From: Actinomycetota bacterium
Lineage (GTDB): Bacteria > Actinomycetota > Actinomycetes > Mycobacteriales > JACQDL01
Length of the DNA: 51,988 nt
Assembly (NCBI GenBank): GCA_016201065.1
Contig: JACQDL010000025.1
Span: 1 to 51,988, forward strand
Reading direction: 5' to 3'
This document shows positions 1-8,508 of this stretch, one piece after another. The translations under genes were made by a program, and so were the position numbers. Under the pieces are notes generated by a model. It ran no database searches. It was not told where the DNA came from and was given only the letters and a program-made list of their open reading frames with translations. The stretch's first letter is position 1, and each line of letters begins with the position of its first letter.

Positions 1-1017
1 GCTGGCGTGGCTGCCCGCAACGCATCGGCGATATCGTCGCCGCAGCCCTGGTCCTGCTTCACCACGAGCACCACCGCACCACCTGACCCACACCGGCAAT
101 CACACACCGTGAGCACCAGTTACGCGGAATGCCTCACTGTGGTCAAGTACCTACAAGTAGAGGTCGCGCCGCGCCTCTTTGGTGTCGATCACTACAACGG
201 CGGGCAGCTCGTCTTTGCGGCCGCCGCCGCGCTGACTGAAATGGCCGGATGGATGGCTCACGACGCTGGACGCGACCAGACCGCCGAGCAGCACTTTGCT
301 CGGTCGCTCGAACTCGTCAGCCTTGGTGGTGACCGCCAGCTCGGCGTACACATCCTGGCCAGCATGAGTCATTTGGCACACCACCGTGGCAATCCAGCCG
401 ACGCCATCCGGTTCGCCGTGCGTGGCCGAGAATCGCTCACCCGTGGACCGCGGCAGCCGGAGCTTGAAGCCCGCATCCTCGCCATGCAGGCGCGTGGATT
501 CGCAGCGCTTCGGCGTGCCGAGGACTGTATACAACACCTTCTTCAGGCCGAACGGGTGCTCGCGGTCGCGCCGACCGATGAGCGGTCGCCGTGGGTCAGC
601 CATTTCGATGACGGGTCGCTCGCCAGCGAAGCCGCCCGCTGCCTGCGCCAGCTCGGAGACCTCAGCGAGGCACAGCGCCAAGCCGAACGCATCATCGAGC
701 TTCGACCGGGCGACCGAAGACGGAGCAGAGCGTTCGGGCAGCTCATTCTCGTGACCGTGCTAATCGCTCAGGGCAAGCCGGACGAGGCCTGCGCCGTGGC
801 GCAAGAGGTCTTGGACGCCACCCAGCAGCTCGGCTCATACCTGGTCATCCAGCAGCTTCTTGACCTCAGGCAACTCCTTGAGCCGCACCGCGCAAACCGC
901 GTCGTGGCTGACTTCCTTGCGTGCCTTGATGAGGCGCGGCGGGAACGGGTATGGCTTTGCCAGTGGCTCACGAGGGACGGGCGCGGCCAGACCGCGGCAC
1001 ACGGGGAGACATGGTGA
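1..1017 (+). CDS. TPR-type transcriptional regulator, 5' incomplete
   Basis: The frame is open to the left edge, so the true start is unknown; an internal GTG at 109 is the first start after which the sequence looks family-like. From about residue 45 the protein is alpha-helical and Ala/Leu/Arg-rich, with segments (GWMAHDAGRDQTAEQHF, LASMSHLAHHRGNPADA) typical of the tetratricopeptide half of actinobacterial XRE-type regulators. The N-terminal helix-turn-helix expected in that family is not seen, so it lies outside the window or has been lost. The stop overlaps the downstream NUDIX start by 7 bases, which suggests co-translation. The assignment rests on TPR-like pattern only; no ligand or target can be inferred. 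Confidence 0.6.
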   Translation, partial: AGVAARNASAISSPQPWSCFTTSTTAPPDPHRQSHTVSTSYAECLTVVKYLQVEVAPRLFGVDHYNGGQLVFAAAAALTEMAGWMAHDAGRDQTAEQHFARSLELVSLGGDRQLGVHILASMSHLAHHRGNPADAIRFAVRGRESLTRGPRQPELEARILAMQARGFAALRRAEDCIQHLLQAERVLAVAPTDERSPWVSHFDDGSLASEAARCLRQLGDLSEAQRQAERIIELRPGDRRRSRAFGQLILVTVLIAQGKPDEACAVAQEVLDATQQLGSYLVIQQLLDLRQLLEPHRANRVVADFLACLDEARRERVWLCQWLTRDGRGQTAAHGETW

Positions 1018-1532
1018 ACTCGGACGCTCCGCTGTATGAGCGTGATCCGCAGGCGTGGGAGGCATACCTGGCCGAGGGCAACGCGAAGCAGCCGCGCAAG
1101 CGCGTCAGTGTTGACGTGATCCTCCGCGACCACGCCGGGCGGATACTGCTTGTTGACCCAAGGTACAAGCCGGACTGGGATACGCCCGGCGGCATGGCCG
1201 AAGCCAACGAGCCGCCGCGCCAGACTGTACGACGGGAACTCAGGGAAGAACTCGGCTTTGATGTTCACGTTGGTGCGCTGCTTTGCGTGGATTGGGTGTC
1301 GCCGCATGGGCCGTGGGATGACCTGCTGGCGTTCATGTTCGACGGTGGCGAGCTGAGCGATGAGCAGGTTGCCGGGCTCAAGCTGCGTGATGACGAGCTA
1401 GCCGCGTTCGAGTTCTGCACGCCAGAGCAAGCACAGCAACGGCTCCGGCCGTATGTCTGGCGGCGTGTGGTCTTCGCGCTCGATGCGCTCAAGACAGGCC
1501 ATGTCCAATATCTTCAGGATGGGTATTCATAG
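1011..1532 (+). CDS. NUDIX hydrolase
   Basis: A 173-residue protein with a complete Nudix box at residues 61-83: G-x5-E-x7-REL-x-EE-x-GF (GGMAEANE followed by RRELREELGF). The family hydrolyses nucleoside diphosphates linked to another moiety, using Mg2+ held by the box glutamates. The N-terminus (DPQAWEAYLAEGNAKQPRKR) matches a common actinobacterial Nudix subtype. The ATG at 1011 overlaps the stop of the regulator fragment by 7 bases, so the two genes are probably one transcription unit. Substrate is not predictable. No link to the biosynthetic genes is visible. Confidence 0.88.
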   Translation: MVNSDAPLYERDPQAWEAYLAEGNAKQPRKRVSVDVILRDHAGRILLVDPRYKPDWDTPGGMAEANEPPRQTVRRELREELGFDVHVGALLCVDWVSPHGPWDDLLAFMFDGGELSDEQVAGLKLRDDELAAFEFCTPEQAQQRLRPYVWRRVVFALDALKTGHVQYLQDGYS

Positions 1533-1741
1533 CTGTTCGGCCTGAATGGCTGGGTGCGGCCGGGGAGCGTGGGCCGGGTGGGAGTCCATTCATACCTGAC
1601 CATAACCGCCAAGTTTGGCATCAACCAGCTCGACGTACTCACCCAGCTCTTCATCGGCGGGCCCCTGGCGACCACCCGCGACCGCGCCACCACAAGGCCA
1701 CTCAGGTGGAACAGCTACCTCTGGGGCGTGTTCCGGCGTCG

Positions 1742-3034
1742 CTACGCGTCGACCGCGGCGGCCGCAGCGGCCGCACGGGCGGGGGTGCGGGCCAGCAGCA
1801 CCCGGTACTGGCTGACGATCGCCACGCCGAGGAGGCAGTACAGCACCGACATCCCCCAGGCTGGCAGCACCGAGCCGAGGGAGATGCACAGCGCGGCGGC
1901 GACCAGGGCCACCCGGATGTTCAGCGCGTACACCGCCATGTACCGGGGCCTGGCGTGGGTAGGGATCAGGCCGGCGAGCATCGCCTGCCGGACCGGGGAG
2001 TCCATCAGCTCGCCGACGGTCAACACCAGGCCGGCCGCCAGCAGCACCCAGCCGCTGTCGCTGACCGCGTACACCATGTACCCGGCGACGAACAGGACGA
2101 TTCCGAGCTGCATGCGTACCCGGTCCGGCACGCCACGGAAGGCCCGATGGAGGACGAAGGCGAGCAGCACGACCAGGATGGTGTTCTCGGCGCGGAGCAG
2201 GCCCAGCATCCGCACGCCGTCCACCCGGAGCGTCCAACCGTCGACGGACACCAGTCGCTGGGTGGGGAAGTCGAACGACAGCCGCACCCCGATCCAGTTG
2301 ACCAGCTGGAACTCGATGGTCATGGCGAGGGTCACGGCGAGGACGAAGCGGGCGAACAGCCGGTCCGTCAGGACGTCCCGATAGCCCTGCCGTGGGCGCT
2401 TCGACGCGCTGGCCGGGCGCTGCCCGTGGTCGGTCTCCGCCGGCAACGTCGGGCCGTCCGGCTTGGTCTCGGTGAGGGCGAACACCGTCGTCGCGAGCGC
2501 CAGCGCCATGCTCGCCGCCGCCCCGAACAGCAGGCCCGCGAGATGCGTCCCGTAGAGGAACCCGCCGAGCAGGGCCCCGATCGCCAGCGCCAGGTTCACC
2601 GCCCAGTAGTTGATCGTGTACACGAGCTTGCGGCTCTCGGGGGTGCTGACATCGATGATCATCGCGTCGTTCGCCGGTACCGCGAAACCCGCCGCGAACT
2701 TGTTCACCGCGAAGGCGAGGAAGACGACCAGCGCTGCGCCACCAGGTCCCGAGGACTGCGCCAGACCCATCACCGCGAAGGAGACGGCGGCAACCGCCTC
2801 GCCGAGCAGCAGGGTCGGACGGCGGCCCCACACGTCGGCGACGTGGCCACCCAGGAGCGTGCCCACGACAGCGATGGACATCGCCGCGACGACCAGCCCA
2901 CCGGCTGCGGCCACCCCGAACCGGCCGGCAAGGTAGATGGCCATGAACGAGGTGACCATCGAGTCGACGAGCCGCTGCACGAATCCCACGCCGATGCGCA
3001 ACCGCAGGTTCGGGTGGAGCTGGGCGAGGTTCAT
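1742..3034 (-). CDS. MFS transporter, 12-TM type
   Basis: A 430-residue polytopic membrane protein with many hydrophobic segments and a major-facilitator-like loop (GGHVADVWGRRPTLLLGEA) between the second and third helices, near residues 63-80. It ends in an alanine-rich tail. The start at 3034 overlaps the upstream ATP-grasp stop by 4 bases (ATGA), so it is the last gene of a leftward operon. An MFS exporter immediately after ATP-grasp ligases is the arrangement seen in bacilysin-type dipeptide loci (BacD with BacE). By analogy it probably exports the operon's product and gives self-resistance. That role is inferred from position only. Confidence 0.85.
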   Translation of the reverse strand: MNLAQLHPNLRLRIGVGFVQRLVDSMVTSFMAIYLAGRFGVAAAGGLVVAAMSIAVVGTLLGGHVADVWGRRPTLLLGEAVAAVSFAVMGLAQSSGPGGAALVVFLAFAVNKFAAGFAVPANDAMIIDVSTPESRKLVYTINYWAVNLALAIGALLGGFLYGTHLAGLLFGAAASMALALATTVFALTETKPDGPTLPAETDHGQRPASASKRPRQGYRDVLTDRLFARFVLAVTLAMTIEFQLVNWIGVRLSFDFPTQRLVSVDGWTLRVDGVRMLGLLRAENTILVVLLAFVLHRAFRGVPDRVRMQLGIVLFVAGYMVYAVSDSGWVLLAAGLVLTVGELMDSPVRQAMLAGLIPTHARPRYMAVYALNIRVALVAAALCISLGSVLPAWGMSVLYCLLGVAIVSQYRVLLARTPARAAAAAAAVDA

Positions 3035-4335
3035 CGCGCCCCACCGGTCCCCGCGGCGGCGTCCACGGGCAGCGCAGCCGAGCGGCCGTCCGTGGGGTCC
3101 GCCGGCTCCACCCGCACTCCCGCTGCGACCAGCTCCCGCACCCGTTCCAGCCGGCGCTGCAGGCTGGCACGGGAGTCGCCGGTCGCGATGACATGGCCGT
3201 GCCGGGTACGCCAGTCGACCGTGCGGGGCACCCGGTCGCCGACCTGGAACGGGAAGGAGATCTCGTCGACGAGGTCAAGCGCCCGGATCTGGTCGATCCC
3301 GCTGATCGCGGTGATCCGGCCGACCGGTAGCTCGAAGTACGCGATCCCGGCCACCGTCGTCGCGGCGTCCGGTGCCGGCGCCGGCACCGGCTCACCGCGC
3401 AGCGCCTGGAAGATCCCGCGCTCCATGTCCACCCCGGTGCTCAGCTGGACGAGCCGGGGGATTCGGTCGCCGCCCAGCCGGGCCTGGGACTCCACGATCC
3501 GTGGGCCGTCCTGGGTCCAGAGCACCTCGGTGTGCGCCGGACCGGTCCGGTAGCCGGCCATGTCGAGCAGCTGGACCGCGAGCTCGCCGATCTGCCGGGT
3601 GCGCGGGTCGTCCCGGACGGGATGCAGGTGCCCCGCCTCGATGAACAGCGGCGCGGGTCCCAGCACCTTCCGGGTCACCCCGATGACCTGGTGGCGGCCG
3701 GCGATGCTGAGCGTCTCCACGCTGAACTCCGGCCCCCTCAGGTACTCCTCGACCAGCAACGGTCCGGTGTAGCCATAGGCGTCCAGCATCCGCGCGTAGC
3801 CGGGCAGCTCGCCCGGATCGCTGAGCAGGAAGACCGCGCGACTGCCGGACAGGTCGATCGGTTTGACGACCACGGGGAGCCGGAAACCGGCGAGCAGCCC
3901 CGCCACCGCCGAGATGTCGTCCGCCTCGGCGCACCGCACGGGCGACACGCCGTGGTCCGCGAGGAGGCGGCGCATCGCCCGCTTGTCGTTCAGGTGTGAG
4001 ATCGCGGCCGCCGGGTTCACCGCGATACCCCACCTCTCGGCGAGCCGGTAGGTGGTGAGCATGCTCTCCTCGGCACCCACGTGGTAGAGGGCGTCGGCGT
4101 CCACCCGGTCCACCATCCGTCGCAGTGCCGACTCGAACCCGGTGGGATCGGTGAAGTCGGTCAGGGCGTAGCCGTCGGCGAGCGCCTCGACGGCGGCGAG
4201 GTAGTCCTCCGCCTGGTCATGGAAGATGCCCTCGGCGACCCGCCGGTCCCAGACCGCGTGCACGCTGAAGCCCTCCGCGCGTGCCTTCTCCACCAGGGCT
4301 CGATAGGGCATGACCATCACGAGCGTGCGCATCAT
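3031..4335 (-). CDS. ATP-grasp ligase A
   Basis: A 434-residue ATP-grasp enzyme. Seen: an N-terminal Rossmann-like pre-domain, the ATP-binding segment VVVKPIDLSGSRAVFLL around residue 155, the lid segment LLVEEYLRGPEFSVETLSI, and the metal-binding segment IVESQARLGGDRIPRL where E-S-Q replaces the more usual E-x-N. This layout matches carboxylate-amine ligases that form amide bonds through an acyl phosphate, such as L-amino acid ligases. It overlaps both neighbours by 4 bases, the second ATP-grasp gene upstream and the MFS gene downstream, indicating translational coupling. Substrates cannot be read from sequence. A second ATG lies one codon downstream of the start. Confidence 0.85.
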   Translation of the reverse strand: MMRTLVMVMPYRALVEKARAEGFSVHAVWDRRVAEGIFHDQAEDYLAAVEALADGYALTDFTDPTGFESALRRMVDRVDADALYHVGAEESMLTTYRLAERWGIAVNPAAAISHLNDKRAMRRLLADHGVSPVRCAEADDISAVAGLLAGFRLPVVVKPIDLSGSRAVFLLSDPGELPGYARMLDAYGYTGPLLVEEYLRGPEFSVETLSIAGRHQVIGVTRKVLGPAPLFIEAGHLHPVRDDPRTRQIGELAVQLLDMAGYRTGPAHTEVLWTQDGPRIVESQARLGGDRIPRLVQLSTGVDMERGIFQALRGEPVPAPAPDAATTVAGIAYFELPVGRITAISGIDQIRALDLVDEISFPFQVGDRVPRTVDWRTRHGHVIATGDSRASLQRRLERVRELVAAGVRVEPADPTDGRSAALPVDAAAGTGGAR

Positions 4336-5615
4336 GACCCGTCCCCGTCCCGGTCACGGTCCCGGTCCGCGACCGTGAGCACCGAGATCTCGTGGGCCGC
4401 AGCCTCCGCCGTGCGGGCCGCGAGGTAGGCGTTCTCGCCGACCGCAAGCACGTGGCCGACCCGGTCCTCGTTCCGCATCAACGTCCGTACCAGGTCCCCC
4501 TCGGCCACGGTGGCCACCGCTGACCGCACCCCCGGCAGGGCGGCGGCTGCCGCCAGGCCCCGCACGACGGTGACCCGGCCCGGGTCGGCGGTCAGGAACC
4601 GGATCGCGGCACCCTGCCGCGCTGAGCGCGGAACAAGATCGTCTACCCGTTCCCCCAGGTACTGCCGGACCACCAGGTCCAGGCAGGACCCGCCAAGGCT
4701 GAGGTCGATCAGCTCCGTGATCCGGTCTCCGGCCGGCCGTGGGTTGACCTCGATCAGCTTGGGGCCGCCGGCGGTGTGCTTCACCTCCACGTGCAGAAGG
4801 CCGAGCTCAAGGCCGATGGCCTGGACCGCCTGGACCGCGACCTGCTCACACCCGCGGCGGACGGGTTCGGGCAGCAGCGACGGGAACAGGTGCCCGAGCT
4901 CCACGAACCGGTTGTTGCCGCCAATCGACTTGTCCGTGACGCCGAGCACGTGGGCCCGATCCCCGGAGGTCAGGATCTCCACGCTGACCTCGAACCCGCT
5001 GAGGCACTCCTCGATCAGGACCTCGGGATACCGACGCTGCCCGCGGACGTTCTCCACCTGGTCGTGAATCACCGTGAACTGCTCGACCACCTCGGCGACC
5101 GTCGCGCACCGCCGGACGTCCGCGCTGCTGGTTTCGTCCGCGGGCTTGACCACGCACGGCAGACCGACCTCGGCGGCGGCCCGGGCCGCCGCGTCGGCAT
5201 CGGCGACGCTGCGGAAGGCCGGCATCGGCACGTCATGCTCGGCGCAGCGCCGGCGCATATGGATCTTGTTGCGCGCGGTCCGGACGCTCTCCGACGACGG
5301 CGTCGGCAGGCCGAGCTCCTCGGCGATCAGCGCCGCGTCGACCACCTCGTACTCGGCCAGGGAGAGGAAGGCGGCGAACGGCGAGCTGGCATGGACCCGG
5401 TGGACCTGCGCGCGAAGCGGCGCCAGGGCGTTGGTCTGGCACACGACGATCTCATCGACGTAGTCGTCGAAGTATCGGCGCACGCCCGGCACCGCCAGGT
5501 AGCGCTCCATCCCGGAGGTGAAGAAGGTGACCCGACACCCGATCTCCTTGGCGGCACGCAGTCCGTCGAACCCGGACCCGGATGTGTTCGACTCGAGCAC
5601 CCCGACATGCTTCAT
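4332..5615 (-). CDS. ATP-grasp ligase B
   Basis: A 427-residue ATP-grasp enzyme, only distantly similar to its neighbour. Seen: CVVKPADETSSADVRRC in the ATP-binding subdomain, VLIEECLSGFEVSVEIL in the lid, and LIEVNPRPAGDRITELI carrying the E-x-N metal ligands. The C-terminus ends in an unusual Asp/Arg repeat (DRDRDRDGDGS), encoded by a short tandem repeat just before the coupled ATP-grasp A start. A GAGGAG ribosome site lies about 10 bases before the ATG. Two successive ATP-grasp ligases suggest two amide bonds, or one bond plus an activation step, in a small peptide-like product. Confidence 0.85.
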   Translation of the reverse strand: MKHVGVLESNTSGSGFDGLRAAKEIGCRVTFFTSGMERYLAVPGVRRYFDDYVDEIVVCQTNALAPLRAQVHRVHASSPFAAFLSLAEYEVVDAALIAEELGLPTPSSESVRTARNKIHMRRRCAEHDVPMPAFRSVADADAAARAAAEVGLPCVVKPADETSSADVRRCATVAEVVEQFTVIHDQVENVRGQRRYPEVLIEECLSGFEVSVEILTSGDRAHVLGVTDKSIGGNNRFVELGHLFPSLLPEPVRRGCEQVAVQAVQAIGLELGLLHVEVKHTAGGPKLIEVNPRPAGDRITELIDLSLGGSCLDLVVRQYLGERVDDLVPRSARQGAAIRFLTADPGRVTVVRGLAAAAALPGVRSAVATVAEGDLVRTLMRNEDRVGHVLAVGENAYLAARTAEAAAHEISVLTVADRDRDRDGDGS

Positions 5616-5665
5616 GGCCTGTTCGTCTCCTCGATAGTGGACGCTGCCGGACGGCGATCGGCCGG

Positions 5666-6445
5666 TCAGGTGGGCTGGGTGTAGGGGTCACCGCCGACCT
5701 TGATCGTCGCGACCATCGCGGCGAGGTGCTCGTGGCCGGCGCGGTGCAGGCCGGGGCCGAAACTGACCCTGGCCACGCCGAGCTCGGCGAGATCGGCCAG
5801 GGATGACGTGGGGGGCGGGCCGGTGCGGAACAGGATGTTGACCATGCCGCCGGTCTCATGGACCAGCTCCCGGATCGCCGGGCGACCGGCGACCAGGATG
5901 GGAAAGACACAGTCGGCCCCCGCATCCAGGTAGCACCTGGCGCGACGGACCGAGTCGGCGAGCTGGTCCTGCGGGTCGCCCGGGCCGTGCAGGAACGTGT
6001 CGATCCGCGCGTTGATCACGAGATCCACTCCCGCCCGCCGGGCGGCCTCCCGCACGGCTGCGAGGAAGTCCGCCTGACCGGCGGCGTCGAGCAGGGTGCC
6101 GGTCCCCGGATCGGAGTCCTCCAGGTTGCAGCCCACCGCCCCGGAAGCAGCCAGGCGCTCGACCAGCTCACCGGGTCCCAGCCCGTAGCCGCGTTCCAGA
6201 TCGGCCGTGACCGGGACACGTACCGCAGCCACGATCCGGGTCACCGCGTCGAACATCTCACCGACCGGGGTCGCCTCGCCGTCGGCGTACCCGAGAGCCT
6301 CGGCGACGGCGGCACTGCTGGTGGCGATCGCGGCGAATCCCGCGGTCTCGACCACCCGCGCCGATGCCGCGTCCCAGACGTTCGGGAGCACGACGGGGGC
6401 GCCGGGCCGGTGCAGCGCGCGCAGCAGGCTGGCCTGGCCCGTCAT
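5666..6445 (-). CDS. isocitrate lyase/PEP mutase-family enzyme
   Basis: A 259-residue single-domain protein of the PEP mutase/isocitrate lyase superfamily, a TIM barrel that makes or breaks C-C or P-C bonds next to a carboxylate. Seen: PNVWDAASARVVETAGF at the N-terminus, the Mg-site region TADLERGYG, NLEDSDPG, and INARIDTFL. The KKCGH-type loop of true isocitrate lyases is absent, and I do not see the PEP mutase EDK-x5 signature, so phosphonate synthesis is not supported. It lies 50 bases upstream of ATP-grasp B on the same strand and may supply an acid building block. The family is common and this copy could be housekeeping. Confidence 0.8.
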   Translation of the reverse strand: MTGQASLLRALHRPGAPVVLPNVWDAASARVVETAGFAAIATSSAAVAEALGYADGEATPVGEMFDAVTRIVAAVRVPVTADLERGYGLGPGELVERLAASGAVGCNLEDSDPGTGTLLDAAGQADFLAAVREAARRAGVDLVINARIDTFLHGPGDPQDQLADSVRRARCYLDAGADCVFPILVAGRPAIRELVHETGGMVNILFRTGPPPTSSLADLAELGVARVSFGPGLHRAGHEHLAAMVATIKVGGDPYTQPT

Positions 6446-6470
6446 GCCAGCGTCACCGGCGTCACCGGGG

Positions 6471-6932
6471 TCAGGACAGCGGCCACGGTCGGGCGGTGGC
6501 GCCGAGCCGGTTCCATGCGTTGATCACGGTGATGGCCCAGATCAGCTCCGCCAGCTCGACGTCGGTGAACTCGGCCGCAACCCGGGTGACCAGCTCCTCG
6601 GGTACGGGCCGCTCGCTGATCCGGGTGACGGCCTCGGTGAGCTCCAGCGCAGCGCGTTCGCGGGCGGTGAAAAATGGTGTCTCACGCCACACCGGCAGGG
6701 CGAACAGTCGCCGCTCGCTCTCACCGGCCTTGCGCGCGTCGCCGGTGTGCATGTCGACGCAGTAGGCGCAGCCGTTGATCTGAGATGCGCGGGCCCGGAC
6801 CAACTCCAGCAGCGGAGCCTCCAGATGGGTCTTCCGGGCCGCGGCGTCCAGCGCGTTCATGGCTTCGTTGATGTGCGGTGCGAGATCGTCCACAGCCACC
6901 CGGATGGTGGGGGTTGTCGTTTCAGTGGTCAT
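6471..6932 (-). CDS. carboxymuconolactone decarboxylase/AhpD-like protein
   Basis: A 153-residue AhpD-type protein. The signature CxxCxxxH is present as Cys55, Cys58 and His62 (GCAYCVDMHTGDARK), preceded by a long helix. The family includes AhpD alkylhydroperoxidase and CMD decarboxylases; most actinobacterial copies are annotated as redox or peroxide-defence proteins. It is the promoter-proximal gene of the leftward operon, 25 bases before the PEP-mutase-like gene, and diverges from the MocR regulator across 46 bases. The MocR neighbour is therefore a plausible regulator of it. Confidence 0.85.
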   Translation of the reverse strand: MTTETTTPTIRVAVDDLAPHINEAMNALDAAARKTHLEAPLLELVRARASQINGCAYCVDMHTGDARKAGESERRLFALPVWRETPFFTARERAALELTEAVTRISERPVPEELVTRVAAEFTDVELAELIWAITVINAWNRLGATARPWPLS

Positions 6933-6978
6933 GGACGGAATCTAGAAGCTGAGTGGTTCTACGCTAAGGTCCAATACC
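6933..6978. promoter_or_regulatory. divergent promoter region of the MocR gene and the ATP-grasp operon
   Basis: Only 46 bases separate the two divergent starts, so both promoters and any MocR operator must lie here and in the adjoining coding ends. The segment is less GC-rich than its surroundings. I could not define convincing -35/-10 pairs for either direction, and the assignment rests on gene arrangement. Confidence 0.5.
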
Positions 6979-8412
6979 ATGTCGATGGATTGGGCCACTT
7001 TCGGTCTCGACCTTCATGTGGAGCTCGACTCGACGTCCGGGCGTCGGTCGGCGCTGGAGAGCGCGCTGCGTGAGTCGATCCGGGACGGGCGGTTGGCTGC
7101 CCAGACCCGGCTGCCCTCCACCCGCGCTCTCGCCGCCGAGCTCGACCTGGCGCGCGGCACGGTCAGCGCGGCCTACGACCAGCTGATCGCCGAGGGTTAC
7201 CTCACCGCCCGGACCGGGTCGGGCACGTACGTCACCGGCCTGGTGCGGGCCGTCGCCCGTCCGGCGCGGGCCGTGGACACCTCGGGACCGGCGGCCGGGC
7301 CGCGGTACGACCTGCGCCCTGGCAGTCCGGACGTCACCTCCTTCCCCACCGCGGCCTGGCTGCGGGCCACCCGCCGGGCGCTGGCGGAGGCACCGATGGC
7401 GGCGTACGACTACGGCGATCCCCGGGGCCGGATCGAGCTACGGACCGCGCTGGCGAGCTATCTGGGGCGAGTCCGCGGCGTGGCGGCGACGCCGGACCGG
7501 ATCGTGGTCACCTCGGGGGCGGTGCAGGCGCTGTCCCTGCTCGCCGGCGTGATCGGCCGCACGGCCGGGGCCCGGATCGCGATGGAGGATCCCGGCCTGG
7601 CGTTCCATCGGGAGGTGGTCCGCCGCAACCACGTGGACGTCATGGCGTTGGAGGTCGACGACCGGGGCGCCAGAACCGATCTCCTCCTGACATCCGACTT
7701 CACCGCGGTACGTGCGGTCGTCGTCACGGCCTCGCACCAGTACCCGACCGGGGTTCCACTGCATCCGCAACGTCGGGATACGGCCGCGGAGTGGGCCAGG
7801 AGCCGGGAGGGGCTGATCATCGAGGACGACTACGACGGGGAGTTCCGTTACGACCGGCAGCCGATCGGTGCGCTGCAGGGCACGGCACCCGAGCAGGTCG
7901 CCTATCTGGGCACCGTGTCGAAGACACTGGGACCGGCGTTGCGGCTGGGTTGGCTGGTGCTGCCCGAACGCCTGATCGAGCCGGTGGTGGAGGCGAAGCG
8001 CTACACCGACCTGCACACCGAGTCCATCGGCCAGCTCGCGCTCGCTGACCTGATCACCAGCCATGCCTACGATCGGCACGTCCGTTCCTGCCGGCTGCGC
8101 TACCGGAGCCGCCGGGACCTGCTGACCGGCCGGCTTGAGCCGCACGCGGGACAGCGGCTCACCCTGCGTGGCATCCCGGCGGGGCTGCACGCGTGGATCG
8201 ATCTGCCCGCGGCCGGCCCGAGCGAACACGATGTACTGGTCGCCGGGACTGCCCGTGGGCTCGCGTTGGGGTATCTGAGCAGTCACTGGCACGACCCTGA
8301 CGGGCGCCCGCAGGGCATCATCGTCGGCTTCGGTACCCCCAGCGAGAGCACCTACCCGATCGCGCTCGACACCCTGAACCACGTCCTGCGACGCCTCACG
8401 CTCCGTCGCTGA
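6979..8412 (+). CDS. MocR-family regulator (GntR HTH fused to aminotransferase fold)
   Basis: A 477-residue fusion. Residues about 20-85 form a GntR winged helix (LPSTRALAAELDLARGTVSAAYDQLIAEGYLTARTG). Residues about 110-470 have the fold of type I PLP aminotransferases. Lys315 in GTVSKTLGPALRLGWLV is the expected PLP lysine, and DDYDGEFRYDRQPIGALQG carries the PLP-ring aspartate. MocR/PdxR proteins usually sense PLP or an amino-acid-like ligand and control a divergent operon. Here that would be the AhpD-like/PEP-mutase/ATP-grasp/MFS operon, which is inferred from the 46-base divergent spacing. ATG 6985 is an alternative start. Confidence 0.9.
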   Translation: MSMDWATFGLDLHVELDSTSGRRSALESALRESIRDGRLAAQTRLPSTRALAAELDLARGTVSAAYDQLIAEGYLTARTGSGTYVTGLVRAVARPARAVDTSGPAAGPRYDLRPGSPDVTSFPTAAWLRATRRALAEAPMAAYDYGDPRGRIELRTALASYLGRVRGVAATPDRIVVTSGAVQALSLLAGVIGRTAGARIAMEDPGLAFHREVVRRNHVDVMALEVDDRGARTDLLLTSDFTAVRAVVVTASHQYPTGVPLHPQRRDTAAEWARSREGLIIEDDYDGEFRYDRQPIGALQGTAPEQVAYLGTVSKTLGPALRLGWLVLPERLIEPVVEAKRYTDLHTESIGQLALADLITSHAYDRHVRSCRLRYRSRRDLLTGRLEPHAGQRLTLRGIPAGLHAWIDLPAAGPSEHDVLVAGTARGLALGYLSSHWHDPDGRPQGIIVGFGTPSESTYPIALDTLNHVLRRLTLRR

Positions 8413-8508
8413 GCCCGGCTCCGCGCCCGGCATGATGACAATTTCCCCGACATGTGATTCCCGCGGCGTTCCGGTCCCTATCATGCGGTGAGCGGCGGGG
8501 AGGTGGGC

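Noticed and set aside
1-86. End of another gene in frame 3, reading RIGDIVAAALVLLHHEHHRTT then stop
   Set aside because: Only about 27 codons are visible and no family can be recognised; it may be real but cannot be supported.
1514-1654. A 46-codon minus-strand ORF between the NUDIX and MFS genes, with AGGGG before an ATG, and an overlapping frame ending ELVDAKLGGYGQV, considered as a RiPP precursor for the ATP-grasp enzymes
   Set aside because: The suggestive frame has no start codon, the other ORF overlaps the NUDIX gene antiparallel and lacks leader/core features. The ligases are not of the graspetide (MdnB/MdnC) type.
2610-2936. Long plus-strand ORFs across the MFS and ATP-grasp genes (for example 1706-3553)
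   Set aside because: These are high-GC shadow frames: low-complexity Arg/Gly/Pro/His composition, no ribosome sites and no family match.
5666-6445. Phosphonate biosynthesis through a PEP mutase
   Set aside because: The specific EDK-type PEP mutase signature is not seen, and no phosphonopyruvate decarboxylase or other phosphonate gene is present.
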